Positions 16,384 to 26,121 of a stretch of DNA of 64,000 nt are shown one piece after another. Below the pieces are notes generated by a model. It ran no database searches. It had not been told where the DNA came from and saw only the letters and a list, made by a program, of their open reading frames with translations. Source of the DNA: Saccharothrix espanaensis DSM 44229. GTDB lineage: Bacteria > Actinomycetota > Actinomycetes > Mycobacteriales > Pseudonocardiaceae. Numbering within the stretch: the stretch's first letter is position 1; the number at the start of each line of letters is the position of its first letter. The position numbers and the translations under genes are program-made. The DNA is taken from positions 7,513,501-7,577,500 of the forward strand of contig NC_019673.1 in the NCBI RefSeq assembly GCF_000328705.1, in the 5' to 3' direction.

Positions 16384-17514
16384 TCATCCGACAACACCCG
16401 CGCGCCGCAGTTCGGCGATCTCCGCCTCGGGCAGTCCCAGCTCCGCCAACACCTCGATCGTGTGCTGCCCGACTGCGGGCGGCACGGACGGTGTCCCCGC
16501 CGGCGTCCGGTCGAACCGGGGCGCGGGAGCGGGCTGCGGCAGGCCGCCCACCTCGACAAACGTGCCACGTGCGGTGTTGTGCGGCGCGGCCGGGGCTTCC
16601 TCCGGGCTCAGCACCGGGACCAGGCAGGCGTCCGTCCCGGCCGCCCGCGCCGCCCATTCATCCCTCTTCCGAGTGGCCACGACCGCCGCGATCCGCTCGC
16701 GCAGCGCGGGCCACTGCGCGGGATCGTGCCGATTCGGCACCTCGGCGTCGGCCAAACCCAGCACGACCAGCAGTTCCGCGTAGAACTTGTCCTCCAGGGC
16801 CCCGATGCTGACGTACTTTCCATCCGATGTGGCATAAACGTCGTAGAACGGCGCACCGCCGTCGAGCAGGTTCGTGCCGCGCTCGCCGGACCACGCCCCG
16901 GCGGCCTTCATGCCGTGCAGGAACGTCGTCAGCAGCGCCGCGCCGTCCACCATCGCCGCGTCCACCACCTGCCCGCGCCCGGACCGCTCGCGCTCGTAGA
17001 GGGCCGCGAGCACGCCCAGCGCGAGCAGCAGGCCGCCGCCGCCGAAGTCGCCCACGACGTTGAGCGGCACGGTGGGCGGCGCGCCCGCCCGCCCGATCGG
17101 CTCCAGCGCGCCGGCCAGCGCGATGTAGTTCAGGTCGTGCCCGGCCCGGTCGGCCAGCGGGCCGTCCTGGCCCCAGCCGGTCAGCCGGCCGTAGACCAGC
17201 CGCCGGTTGCGGGCCAGGCAGTGCGCCGGCCCCAGGCCCAGCCGCTCGGTCACCCCCGGCCGGAAGCCCTCCACCAGCACGTCGGCCCGCTCCACCAGCT
17301 TGAGCACCACCTCCGCGCCCGCCGGCCGCCGGGTGTCCACGCCGATCGAGCGCCGGCCGCGCCCCAGCACGTCGCCGGGCACGGCCGGGCCGCCGGACAC
17401 CCGGTCCACCCGGACCACCGACGCGCCCAGGTCGGCGAGCACCATGCAGCCGAACGGCGCGGGCGCGAGGCCCGCGAGCTCGACCACCCGCAGCCCCGCC
17501 AGCGGCCCGGCCAC
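16384..17514 (-). CDS. CaiB/BaiF family CoA transferase, alpha-methylacyl-CoA racemase-like
   Basis: The product is 376 residues. GTG 17512-17514 overlaps the stop of the acyl-CoA dehydrogenase by one base, so translation is probably coupled. It begins AGPLAGLRVVELAGLAPAPF and has LADLGASVVRVDR. GHDLNYIALAGAL contains the Asp of the mycobacterial racemase MCR, and GWGQDGPLADRAGHD has the region around it. The racemase converts (2R)- to (2S)-methylacyl-CoA so that beta-oxidation can act on branched chains. The dehydrogenase next to it would take the next step. A CoA transferase role is the alternative. Confidence 0.88.
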   Translation of the reverse strand: MAGPLAGLRVVELAGLAPAPFGCMVLADLGASVVRVDRVSGGPAVPGDVLGRGRRSIGVDTRRPAGAEVVLKLVERADVLVEGFRPGVTERLGLGPAHCLARNRRLVYGRLTGWGQDGPLADRAGHDLNYIALAGALEPIGRAGAPPTVPLNVVGDFGGGGLLLALGVLAALYERERSGRGQVVDAAMVDGAALLTTFLHGMKAAGAWSGERGTNLLDGGAPFYDVYATSDGKYVSIGALEDKFYAELLVVLGLADAEVPNRHDPAQWPALRERIAAVVATRKRDEWAARAAGTDACLVPVLSPEEAPAAPHNTARGTFVEVGGLPQPAPAPRFDRTPAGTPSVPPAVGQHTIEVLAELGLPEAEIAELRRAGVVG

Positions 17515-18662
17515 TAGAGCGACCTCGCGATGATTTCCTTCATGATCTCGTTCGTCCCGCCGTAGATCTTCTGCACGCGCGCGTCCGCCCACGCGCGCGC
17601 GATGGGGTACTCGGTCATGTAGCCGTAGCCGCCGAAGAGCTGGACGCACTCGTCCACCACCCGGCACAGCCGCTCGGTGGACCACCACTTGGCCATCGCC
17701 GCGGTGGGCACGTCCAACCGGCCCAGCAGGTGCTCGCCGATGCACTCGTCCACGAAGGCCCTGGTCACGCGGGCCTCGGTGGCGCACTCGGCGAGGGTGA
17801 ACCGGGTGTTCTGGAACTTGATGAGCTCCCGGCCGAACGCGGTGCGGTCCTTGACGTAGTCCACGGTCAGGTCCACCGCGGCCTCGATGCCCGCGATCGA
17901 CGCCACCGCGATGATCAGCCGCTCCTGCGGGAGCTGCCGCATGAGCTGGATGAAGCCCTGCCCCTCGGCCGAGCCGAGCAGGTTGGTCGCGGGCACCCGG
18001 ACGTCGTCGAAGAACAGCTCGGCGGTGTCCTGGCCCTTGAGCCCGATCTTGTCCAGCACCCGGCCGCGCCGGAAGCCCGGGGCCAGCGGCGTCTCCACGA
18101 CCAGCAGGGAGATGCCGGTCGCGCCCTGGGACGGGTCGGTCTTGGCGACCACGATCACCAGCTCGGCCTGCGCGCCGTTGGTGATGAAGGTCTTGGAGCC
18201 GTTGATCACGTACTCGTCGCCGGTGCGGACCGCGCGGGTCTTGATGTTCTGCAGGTCGGAGCCGCCGCCGGGCTCGGACATCGCGATCGCGCCCACCAGC
18301 TCGCCGGTGGCGAGCCTGGGCAGCCAGCGCAGCTTCTGCTCCTCGGTGCCGTAGGCCAGGACGTAGTGCGCCACGATCCCGCTGTGCACGCTGTTGCCCC
18401 ACGCGCTGTCGCCGGCGCGGGCCTGCTCCTCCAGCAGCACCGCCTCGTGCGCGAACGTGCCGCCGCCCCCGCCGTACTCCTCCGGCACGGACAGGCACAT
18501 CAGGCCCAGCTCGCCGGCCTTGTTCCAGAACTCCCGGTCCACCTGCTTCTGCGCGGCCCAGCGCTCGTGGTTCGGGACCGACTCCTTCGCGAAGAACGTC
18601 CGGGCGAGCCGGCGCAGCTGGTCCAGGTCGTCGGTCATCCAGGGGGAACGGCGCGTTGGCAT
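17514..18662 (-). CDS. Acyl-CoA dehydrogenase
   Basis: The product is 382 residues from ATG 18660-18662; ATG 18636-18638 (MTDDLDQLRR) is an alternative that removes 8 residues. FAD-binding and substrate motifs are AIAMSEPGGGSDLQNIKTRA, INGSKTFITNG and FGGYGYMTEYPIARAWAD. The usual catalytic-Glu site near the C-terminus reads IYGGTNEI with Gly. QERLIIAVAS carries Glu at the position used by isovaleryl- and long-chain acyl-CoA dehydrogenases, so a branched or long substrate is likely. It is transcribed together with the racemase-like gene. Confidence 0.92.
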   Translation of the reverse strand: MPTRRSPWMTDDLDQLRRLARTFFAKESVPNHERWAAQKQVDREFWNKAGELGLMCLSVPEEYGGGGGTFAHEAVLLEEQARAGDSAWGNSVHSGIVAHYVLAYGTEEQKLRWLPRLATGELVGAIAMSEPGGGSDLQNIKTRAVRTGDEYVINGSKTFITNGAQAELVIVVAKTDPSQGATGISLLVVETPLAPGFRRGRVLDKIGLKGQDTAELFFDDVRVPATNLLGSAEGQGFIQLMRQLPQERLIIAVASIAGIEAAVDLTVDYVKDRTAFGRELIKFQNTRFTLAECATEARVTRAFVDECIGEHLLGRLDVPTAAMAKWWSTERLCRVVDECVQLFGGYGYMTEYPIARAWADARVQKIYGGTNEIMKEIIARSL

Positions 18663-18768
18663 ACCGACGACGGTCCCACCGGCGGCGGTCGCCCGCCATG
18701 ACCGCCACACCCACAACTGCCGGCAGATCGTGAGCGCAATTGTCAGGTGCGTGCGCGACACTGCGGAC

Positions 18769-19212
18769 ATGAACCTCCGAAGGCTGTCCCCGCGGGACTG
18801 GGCGACTTGGCGTGACATGAGGCTCAGCGCACTGGCCAGCGACCCCGGCGCGTTCGGCTCGACGCTGACCGTCGAGCAGGGGTACGGGGAGGCCCGCTGG
18901 CGCGAGATCCTGCACCCGCGGTGGGGCGTGAAAGTCATCGCGGAGGCGCCCCAGCCGGTCGGACTGGTGGGGACAGTGCCCCATGAGGTCCACGACGACG
19001 TGCTGTACCTGTACTCCATGTGGGTGAAACCGCCGTTCCGCCGGCGGGGCGTCGGCGAAGCCCTGGTGGCCGAGGTCCTGGCCTGGGCGATGGAGCACGG
19101 CTGGCCCCGGGTGCAGCTCCGGGTGTTCGCCGGCAACGTCCCGGCCCGCCGGCTGTACGAGCGGCTGGGCTTCACCGGTGACGGCGAGGTGATGGACCTC
19201 GCGGTGAGCTAA
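18769..19212 (+). CDS. GNAT family N-acetyltransferase
   Basis: The product is 147 residues. The acetyl-CoA loop is RRRGVGEAL after the beta-4 strand [33 protein letters not shown] is the late GNAT motif. It is likely to acetylate a small amine or a protein N-terminus; the target cannot be told. It is divergent from the dehydrogenase (106-base gap) and 55 bases upstream of the thiolase. Confidence 0.88.
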   Translation: MNLRRLSPRDWATWRDMRLSALASDPGAFGSTLTVEQGYGEARWREILHPRWGVKVIAEAPQPVGLVGTVPHEVHDDVLYLYSMWVKPPFRRRGVGEALVAEVLAWAMEHGWPRVQLRVFAGNVPARRLYERLGFTGDGEVMDLAVS

Positions 19213-19267
19213 TAAGTCAGTCGTAGCGGTCATGGGCTTGGCGGCCGCGACTGCCTACGGTGGCAGC

Positions 19268-20470
19268 ATGAGCGAAGCCTTGATCTTCGACGCGGTGCGC
19301 ACACCGCGCGGCAGGGGAAAGCGCGGTTCGCTGCACAGCGTGAAGCCGATCACCCTGGCCTCCGGGGTGCTCGCGGCGCTGGCGCGGCGCAACGACCTGG
19401 ACACCTCGGCCGTGGACGACGTGGTGTTCGGCGTCGTGTCCCCGGTCGGCGAGCAGGGCTCGGACATCGCCCGCACCGCCGTCCTGGCGGCCGGGTGGGA
19501 CCTGCGGCCCGCCGGGGTGCAGCTCAACCGCTTCTGCGCGTCCGGCCTGGAGTCGGTGAACCTCGCGGCGGCCAAGGTGGCGTCCGGGTTCGAGGACCTG
19601 GTGGTCGCGGGCGGCGTGGAGTCCATGTCGCGGGTGCCGATGGGCTCGGACGGCGGCGCGTGGATGGCCGACCCGGAGACCAACCTGGCCACGAACTTCG
19701 TGCCGCAGGGCGTGAGCGCGGACCTGATCGCCACCCTGGAGGGCTTCAGCCGGGAGGACGTCGACGCGTTCGCCCTCCAGTCGCAGCAGCGGGCCTCGCT
19801 CGCGCGGGACAAGGGGTACTTCGAGCGCTCGCTGGTGCCCGTGGTGGACCAGAACGGGGTCGTCGTGCTCGACCACGACGAGGCGATCCGGCCGGAGACC
19901 ACGCTGGCGGCGCTGGGCGGGCTCAAGCCGTCGTTCCAGTTCCACGGCGACCTCGGGTTCGACGCGGTCGCCATCGACCGGTACCCGTCGGTCGAGCGGA
20001 TCGACCACGTGCACACGCCGGGCAACTCCTCGCAGATCGTGGACGGCGCGGCGGCCATGCTGATCGGCAGCGCCCGCGCGGGCCGGGACCTCGGCCTCAC
20101 GCCCCGGGCCCGGGTCGTGTCGGTCGCCGTGGTCGGCTCGGAGCCGACGATCATGCTCACCGGCCCGGCGCCGGCGGCGCGCAAGGCGCTGGACAGGGCG
20201 CGGCTGTCGGTGGAGGACATCGACCTGTTCGAGATCAACGAGGCGTTCTCCTCGGTGGTGCTCAAGTTCCGGCGCGAGCTGGACCTGCCCGACGAGAAGG
20301 TCAACGTCAACGGCGGCGCGATCGCCATGGGCCACCCGCTGGGCGCGACCGGCTGCATGATCCTGGGCACCCTGCTGGACGAGCTGGAGCGCCGGGACCT
20401 GCGCCGGGGCCTGGCCACGCTGTGCGTGGGCGGCGGCATGGGCATCGCGACGATCATCGAGAGGCTCTGA
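19268..20470 (+). CDS. fadA: Acetyl-CoA C-acyltransferase (thiolase)
   Basis: The product is 400 residues from ATG 19268. The catalytic Cys is in [10 protein letters not shown], the His in [14 protein letters not shown], and the second Cys in LCVGGGMG. It cleaves 3-ketoacyl-CoA in the last step of beta-oxidation. Its stop overlaps the ATG of the fadB gene (ATGA at 20470), so the two subunits of the complex are coupled, as in the mycobacterial fadA-fadB pair. Confidence 0.95.
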   Translation: MSEALIFDAVRTPRGRGKRGSLHSVKPITLASGVLAALARRNDLDTSAVDDVVFGVVSPVGEQGSDIARTAVLAAGWDLRPAGVQLNRFCASGLESVNLAAAKVASGFEDLVVAGGVESMSRVPMGSDGGAWMADPETNLATNFVPQGVSADLIATLEGFSREDVDAFALQSQQRASLARDKGYFERSLVPVVDQNGVVVLDHDEAIRPETTLAALGGLKPSFQFHGDLGFDAVAIDRYPSVERIDHVHTPGNSSQIVDGAAAMLIGSARAGRDLGLTPRARVVSVAVVGSEPTIMLTGPAPAARKALDRARLSVEDIDLFEINEAFSSVVLKFRRELDLPDEKVNVNGGAIAMGHPLGATGCMILGTLLDELERRDLRRGLATLCVGGGMGIATIIERL

Positions 20471-22533
20471 TGACCATCCACTACGAGCGCGACGACGAGG
20501 GTGTCGTCACCCTCACCATGGACCTGTCGGGCTCGGCGAACGTGATGAACGCCGAGTACCACCGGGCGATGGGCGAGGCGGTCGCCCGGCTGGAGGCCGA
20601 GCGCGACGAGATCACCGGGGTGGTGCTGACCTCGGCCAAGAAGATGTTCTTCGCGGGCGGCGACCTGAACCTGCTGATCACGCTCACGCCGGAGAACGCG
20701 GGCGAGGCGCTCGGGTTCCTGGAGGAGGTGAAGGGCCAGCTGCGCCGGCTGGAGACGCTGGGCAGGCCGGTCGTCGCGGCGGTCAACGGCGCGGCGCTGG
20801 GCGGCGGCTTCGAGATCGCGCTGGCCTGCCACCACCGGGTGGTGCTCGACGACGACAAGATCAAGGTGGGCCTGCCCGAGGTGACCCTGGGCCTGCTGCC
20901 CGGCGGTGGCGGCGTGACCCGGCTGGTGCGCCTGCTCGGCGTGCAGCCGGCGCTGCCGCTGCTGATGGAGGGCAGGCAGTTGCGGCCCGCGCGGGCGTTG
21001 CAGGCCGGGATCGTGGACGCCCTGGCACCCTCGAAGGAGGACCTGATCGCGCAGGCCCGCGCGTGGATCAAGGCCAACCCCGCGCCGCAGCAGCCGTGGG
21101 ACCGGCCCGGGTACTCGGTGCCGGACGTGAAGTTCGGCGACCCGAACGTCTACGGGCTGCTCGCCGCCGCGCCCGCCGTGCTGCGCAAGAAGACCCACGG
21201 CGCCTACCCGGCCCCGGAGAAGATCCTGGCGGCCGCGGTCGAGGGCGCGCTGGTGGACTTCGACACCGCGCTGGAGGTCGAGGGCCGGTACTTCCTCGAA
21301 CTGGTCACCGGCCAGGTGTCGAAGAACATGATCTCGACGTTCTGGTTCCAGCTCAACGAGATCGGCGCGGGCGGCTCGCGTCCGTCCACTGTGGACGCCA
21401 CGAAGGTGGGCAGGCTGGGCGTGCTCGGCGCGGGCATGATGGGCGCGGGCATCGCCGAGGTCAGCGCCAAGGCCGGCATCGAGGTGGTGCTCAAGGACGT
21501 CACGCTGGAGGGCGCGACCCGCGGTGCCAACGGCGTCCCGGGCATCACGCCGACCGATTCCGACGCCGACCTGGCCGGGTGCGACCTGGTGATCGAGGCC
21601 GTGTTCGAGAACCGCGCGCTGAAGAACGAGGTGCTGCCGGCGGCCGAGTCGTCGGCGCTGCCGGACGCGGTGATCGCCTCCAACACCTCCACCCTGCCGA
21701 TCACCGGGCTGGCCTCGGCCGTGGCCGACCCGACGAGGTTCATCGGGCTGCACTTCTTCTCGCCGGTGCCGAAGATGCGGCTGGTGGAGATCATCCGCGG
21801 CGAGCAGACCTCGGACGAGACGCTGGCGCGGGCGTTCGACTACGTGCTCCAGATCGGCAAGACGCCGATCGTGGTCAACGACAGCCGCGGCTTCTACACC
21901 TCGCGGACGTTCGGCACGTACGTGACCGAGGCCGTGTCGATGATCGCCGAGGGCGTGCGGCCGGCGCTGGTCGAGAACGTCGCCAAGCGGTCCGGCATGG
22001 CCGTGGGGCCGCTCGCCGTCTCCGACGAGGTGACGTTGACGCTCCAGCTCAAGATCCGCGACCAGACCCTGGCCGACGACCCGGCCACCGCCGGCGCGCT
22101 GGGCGAGCACCCGGCGTTCGGCGTGCTGGAGGAGCTGGTCGCCGAGGGGCGCACCGGCAAGTCCGGCGGGGCCGGGTTCTACGAGTACCCCGAGGGCGGC
22201 AAGAAGTTCCTGTGGCCGGGGCTGGCCCGGTACGCGCGCGACGACGCCGGCGTGACCGAGCGCGACGTCGAGGACCGGCTGCTGTTCATCCAGTCGCTGG
22301 AGACCGTGCGGTGCCTGGACGAGGGCGTGCTGACCTCGGTCGGGGACGCGAACGTGGGCAGCGTGTTCGGGTTCGGGTTCGCGCCGTGGAGCGGCGGGAC
22401 GCTGCAGTTCGTGAACTCCTACGGGCTGTCGGAGTTCGTGGAGCGGGCCGACTACCTGGCCGACACCTACGGCGAGCGCTTCCGGCCGCCGGCGTCGCTG
22501 CGCGAGCGCGCCGCGAAGGGCGAGAAGTTCTGA
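20470..22533 (+). CDS. fadB: Fatty acid oxidation multifunctional protein, enoyl-CoA hydratase / 3-hydroxyacyl-CoA dehydrogenase
   Basis: The product is 687 residues. The crotonase half (to about 290) has AGGDLNLL, VNGAALGGGFEIALACHHRV and LPEVTLGLLPGGGG with the two catalytic Glu. The dehydrogenase half starts RLGVLGAGMMGAGIAEVSAK (NAD fold), followed by VIEAVFENRALK, IASNTSTLPI, GLHFFSPVPKMRLVEI and the substrate domain GRTGKSGGAGFYEYP. One oddity: between VVLKDVTLEGATRG and ITPTDSDADLAGC only about five residues remain where homologues have a helical stretch of about 25. The total is also some 30 residues shorter than the mycobacterial FadB. Confidence 0.93.
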   Translation: MTIHYERDDEGVVTLTMDLSGSANVMNAEYHRAMGEAVARLEAERDEITGVVLTSAKKMFFAGGDLNLLITLTPENAGEALGFLEEVKGQLRRLETLGRPVVAAVNGAALGGGFEIALACHHRVVLDDDKIKVGLPEVTLGLLPGGGGVTRLVRLLGVQPALPLLMEGRQLRPARALQAGIVDALAPSKEDLIAQARAWIKANPAPQQPWDRPGYSVPDVKFGDPNVYGLLAAAPAVLRKKTHGAYPAPEKILAAAVEGALVDFDTALEVEGRYFLELVTGQVSKNMISTFWFQLNEIGAGGSRPSTVDATKVGRLGVLGAGMMGAGIAEVSAKAGIEVVLKDVTLEGATRGANGVPGITPTDSDADLAGCDLVIEAVFENRALKNEVLPAAESSALPDAVIASNTSTLPITGLASAVADPTRFIGLHFFSPVPKMRLVEIIRGEQTSDETLARAFDYVLQIGKTPIVVNDSRGFYTSRTFGTYVTEAVSMIAEGVRPALVENVAKRSGMAVGPLAVSDEVTLTLQLKIRDQTLADDPATAGALGEHPAFGVLEELVAEGRTGKSGGAGFYEYPEGGKKFLWPGLARYARDDAGVTERDVEDRLLFIQSLETVRCLDEGVLTSVGDANVGSVFGFGFAPWSGGTLQFVNSYGLSEFVERADYLADTYGERFRPPASLRERAAKGEKF

Positions 22534-22540
22534 GGTGACG

Positions 22541-22574
22541 GGTGGAGCCCGGTGTCGGCACACCGGGCTCCACC
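22541..22574. terminator. Bidirectional hairpin after fadB
   Basis: Arms at 22541-22554 (GGTGGAGCCCGGTG) and 22561-22574 are exact complements with a 6-base loop. It lies between the convergent stops of fadB and the secreted phosphoesterase gene. Confidence 0.88.
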
Positions 22575-22609
22575 CTCTCAGGCGACCGCGCCGTCGCGCG
22601 GTACTCGTT

Positions 22610-25600
22610 TCAGGCGACCTTGAGCCCCCACTGCGGCCACGCGGTGGTCACGTCCGCGCGGCGGGTGACGCCGTTGACGGTGACCGCGATGGTCGCCTTG
22701 CCCGGCCGCAGCGCGGTGAGCCTGCCGGTCGCCGGGTCGAGCCACGCCACGTGCCACGGCCGCAGTCCGGCGAACTGTCCGATGTGGACGTTGAGGGAAC
22801 CGGTCCAGTCCGCGCTCACCGGGTACTTCACCGGCACCTGCCGCGAACCCTGGGCGACGCTCGCCGCGACCGCGCCCGGCGTGCCGACCCGGACGGTGTC
22901 CGGCACCGCCAGCGACAGGCCGTCGACGTGCGGCCGGATCTCCGCGGCGATCCACTCCTGGCCGGGCTTCGGGCGCGAGTCGACGCCGAGCATGGTCCAG
23001 CCGGAGAACCCGCCCTCGGCCGGTGCCTTGCCGGAGTTGCCGTTGATCAGGTACGGCACGCCGTCGACCCGAGACGCGTGGAACACGCCGACGTGCGAGC
23101 CGATGAACATCGCGCCCTTGCCGGTGGTGCGGCGGAAGTCGGCCAGCCAGTCCTCCACGACGTCGGCTTCCAGCCGGTCGTTGAGCTGACTGCCCTTGGT
23201 GGGCGTCGGGTCGCGCGGCGGGTGGTGCTCCACCACGACCACCGAGTTCACCGGACCGTGGTCGCGCAACGCGTCGCGCAGCATCGCGGCCTGGTCGAAG
23301 CCGCCGCCGCGGACCGTCCCGGTGGACGTGTCGAGCAGCACGAACCGGGTGCCCTTGTGGTCGAAGACCCGGTTGGTGGCACCGAACTCGCGGCGGAAGT
23401 TCTCGATCGTGCCCGGCCCCATGATCTCGTGGTTGCCCGGCACGTAGTACCACGGCAGCTCGTCGCCCAGCTCCTCGTTCAGGATCCGGTGCGCCATCGC
23501 GAGGTCCGCCGGTGCCGCCTCGTCCACGAAGTCGCCGTTGACCACGACGAAATCGGGCTTCTGCGCCTTGATCTCGCGCAGGGTGCGCCGGGCGGCGCGC
23601 ACCAGGTCGCTGTCCGGGTCGCGGGCGACGAACTGGGCGTCGGACATCACCGCGAACCGCCACTCGCGGTTGCCGACCGTGCCGTCCTGCACCACGACGC
23701 GGTCGGCGACCTCCTGCGCGGCGGGCAGTTGCACGGCCGGCGGCACCTTGGCGACGATGTCGTCCACCAGCACCTCGCCCGAGTACTGCCGGTCGGCCTT
23801 GGTCTCGATCGTGTAGAACCTGGTGACGCTCAACGGGAAGGCCATCCCGGAGGGCACCGGGACCTCCAGGTACTTCCAGCCGGTCCAGGTGATGTACGGG
23901 CCGTAGAGCGACCTGGTGAGCCCGGCGTTGTCGGTCACCGTGAACGCCGTCCACTCGCCGCGCCCGTGCCCGTAGACCCACGCGCCCAGCGCGAGCGGCT
24001 GCCCCTCCAGCACGATCGGCCGAGGCGGGATCGCGTACGCCGTGCGGGTCCCGGTGGACTGGCCGAAGTCGTAGGCGAGCTTCAGGCCCGCGCCGGTGCG
24101 GCCCTCGGCGACCGGGGCGACCGAGCCCGAGCCGCGCGCCGAGCCGAACGTCCACGCCGCGCCGTCGTCGAAGTTCGCGACGACCTTCTCCTGCAACCCC
24201 ACGGTGACCGGCACGCGCACGACGGTCCCGCCCACCCGCGCGGTGACGGTGGTCGCGCCGGGCTTGAGCGCCTTGACCCGCAACGAGCCGTTGTCGCCGG
24301 GCGCGATGTCGACCACCGCCCGGTCGTAGTCCAGGTCGAGGTCGGCGGGCTCGACCGGCGCGGTGAAGCCCTCCGGGTCGTGGCCGACGACGCCGAGGCC
24401 GCCGGTGCCGCCGATCTCGGGCAGGCTGAGCCGGTTCGTGGTGGCCGAGAGCCGTGCCAGCGGTCCCAGCACGGTCAGCTCCACCTCGCCGGTGGTGCCG
24501 CCGCGCCGGGCGACGGCCTTGGTGGTGCCCTTCGACAGGCCCCGGAACACACCGTCGGCGACCCAGCCCACGTGCGGGCGGGTGGACTGCCAGAGGTGCG
24601 CCTGGTCCCGGGCCGGGCCGTAGGTCTCGTCGTAGCCGTCGGCGACCAGGCGGCGGGTCAGGCCGGGGAACACCCGCTCGGGGTGGCCGCCCGCGACGGT
24701 GTCCGAGCCGGGCGCGCGGCGCGGGTCGATCGCGGTGCGGGTCCAGAACCCGGCGAGCCGGCCGCTGCCCTGCGGCGCGTAGAGCGCCAGGCCGTTGGGC
24801 ACCGGGCGTTCCCCGCCGTCGGACGGGGTGTTCTCCACCGCCACGGCCTCGGTGCCGGGGGTGCGGGCGAGCAGCGTGGACGAGCCGCCGCCGTCGAGGT
24901 TGAGGGCGTTGTGCGCGCCCATCTCCTTCAGCGCGGCGGCCATGTCCTTGAGGTTGAGGCCCAGCAGGAACGGCGCTTGCCGGCCGTCCACGGTGAGCAG
25001 GAACATCTTCTTGCCGTCGGCGGAGAACCCGACCGCCGTGCGCGGGTGCAGCGGATCGTCGGGCGCGACCACCGCGCCGTCCTTGAGCAGCAGCTGGTTG
25101 CCGCCGATCGCGGCCTTGAGCGCGCTGCCGTCGCCGGCCTTCGCGGTGTAGTCCAGGGTGACCCGCTGCCCGGTGGCGAGCGCGGCCAGCCGGTCCGCGC
25201 CGGCTTCCCGGCCGACCAGGACGTAGCCGTCGGACGGGATGGGGTCGTCACCGGCCGCCGTGCGCACCTCGGTGACGACGTCGTCGCGCACCACCACCTC
25301 GGCGACCTTCGTCGCACCCCGGACGGCGCGGGCGCGGCTGTAGGAGCCCCAGACCGGGGTGAACGCGCCGGCGGCGATCGACGCGCTGTTGAGCTGCGCC
25401 AAGGGGATCGTGCCGCCGTCGGCGAGGGTCACCCGGCCGTCGAACAGCACGTCCATCACGCGCCCGATGCCCGAGGCGTCGATGCCGACCGCGCGCCGGT
25501 GCCCGGCGGCGGGCGACTTGACCACCGCGCCGTCCCGCACGCCCACGCCCTCGGGCGCGTTGGAGTTGTTGATGTCGAAGAAGTCGCCGTTCACGGCGGC

Positions 25601-25960
25601 CACCGCACGGGTGCGGTTGGCCTGCGCCGACAGGGGTTCGGCGGTGGTGACCTGGCCGGGGTGCAGGTAGTCCACCCGGGTGCCCGCGGTGAGGTCGACG
25701 GTCAGCGCGTCGCCGCGCACCCAGCCGCCCGCGTCGCCGGGCTCGTACCAGTCGAACGAGCTGAGCGAGACGCCCGGCGCGACCGGCCGGCTGGTGCGGG
25801 TGGTCTCGATGCGGCGGGCCGGGTCGACGGCGGAGCGGGCCGCGACCACGTCGGGCAGGTCGGCCACGCCGGTCGGCGCGGCGGGCTCGGCGTGGCCGGG
25901 CGAGGTCGGGATCAGGGCGAGGACCAGGGTGGCGGCCAGCGGCCACGTGCGTCTGGGCAC
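22610..25960 (-). CDS. Secreted phosphodiester glycosidase / metallophosphoesterase fusion
   Basis: The product is 1116 residues from GTG 25958-25960 (GGAG 7 bases upstream), with a Sec signal (RRTWPLAATLVLALIPTSPGHA). The first domain (to about 380) is of the NAGPA type: AVAAVNGDFFDINNS, GVGVRDGAVVKSP, NALNLDGGGSSTLL. The middle is Ig-like and carbohydrate-binding-like, with TVTARVGGT and FDDGAAWTFGSARGSGS. A calcineurin-type domain (about 740-970) follows: MSDAQF, NGDFVDE, PGNHEIMG, EHHPPR and GSHVGVFH. The protein probably removes sugar phosphodiesters and then the phosphate from wall polymers or nucleic acids outside the cell. Two hydrolases in one chain suggest a two-step reaction. Confidence 0.88.
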   Translation of the reverse strand: MPRRTWPLAATLVLALIPTSPGHAEPAAPTGVADLPDVVAARSAVDPARRIETTRTSRPVAPGVSLSSFDWYEPGDAGGWVRGDALTVDLTAGTRVDYLHPGQVTTAEPLSAQANRTRAVAAVNGDFFDINNSNAPEGVGVRDGAVVKSPAAGHRRAVGIDASGIGRVMDVLFDGRVTLADGGTIPLAQLNSASIAAGAFTPVWGSYSRARAVRGATKVAEVVVRDDVVTEVRTAAGDDPIPSDGYVLVGREAGADRLAALATGQRVTLDYTAKAGDGSALKAAIGGNQLLLKDGAVVAPDDPLHPRTAVGFSADGKKMFLLTVDGRQAPFLLGLNLKDMAAALKEMGAHNALNLDGGGSSTLLARTPGTEAVAVENTPSDGGERPVPNGLALYAPQGSGRLAGFWTRTAIDPRRAPGSDTVAGGHPERVFPGLTRRLVADGYDETYGPARDQAHLWQSTRPHVGWVADGVFRGLSKGTTKAVARRGGTTGEVELTVLGPLARLSATTNRLSLPEIGGTGGLGVVGHDPEGFTAPVEPADLDLDYDRAVVDIAPGDNGSLRVKALKPGATTVTARVGGTVVRVPVTVGLQEKVVANFDDGAAWTFGSARGSGSVAPVAEGRTGAGLKLAYDFGQSTGTRTAYAIPPRPIVLEGQPLALGAWVYGHGRGEWTAFTVTDNAGLTRSLYGPYITWTGWKYLEVPVPSGMAFPLSVTRFYTIETKADRQYSGEVLVDDIVAKVPPAVQLPAAQEVADRVVVQDGTVGNREWRFAVMSDAQFVARDPDSDLVRAARRTLREIKAQKPDFVVVNGDFVDEAAPADLAMAHRILNEELGDELPWYYVPGNHEIMGPGTIENFRREFGATNRVFDHKGTRFVLLDTSTGTVRGGGFDQAAMLRDALRDHGPVNSVVVVEHHPPRDPTPTKGSQLNDRLEADVVEDWLADFRRTTGKGAMFIGSHVGVFHASRVDGVPYLINGNSGKAPAEGGFSGWTMLGVDSRPKPGQEWIAAEIRPHVDGLSLAVPDTVRVGTPGAVAASVAQGSRQVPVKYPVSADWTGSLNVHIGQFAGLRPWHVAWLDPATGRLTALRPGKATIAVTVNGVTRRADVTTAWPQWGLKVA

Positions 25961-26093
25961 AGGAACTCCGCAGGTGGTGTGGGCAAGTTTCGCGGTGTCA
26001 GTCCACCGCGTCAGGAGTTGTCGGTACACGACCGTTCGGTGGCATTCCGGCGAACATCCGGCCGTGCGGCGGGGCTCCGGCCGGGCGGCTACC

Positions 26094-26121
26094 GGCTGTG
26101 GGCTACTGGCTGTGGGCTACT
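26094..26121. repeat. Two 14-base tandem copies over the araC-type stop
   Basis: GGCTGTGGGCTACT occurs at 26094-26107 and 26108-26121 and covers the stop codon of the AraC-family gene (26117-26119). Confidence 0.6.

Noticed and set aside
19255-22563. Long minus-strand frame opposite fadA-fadB
   Set aside because: It is a shadow of two well-supported genes on the plus strand.
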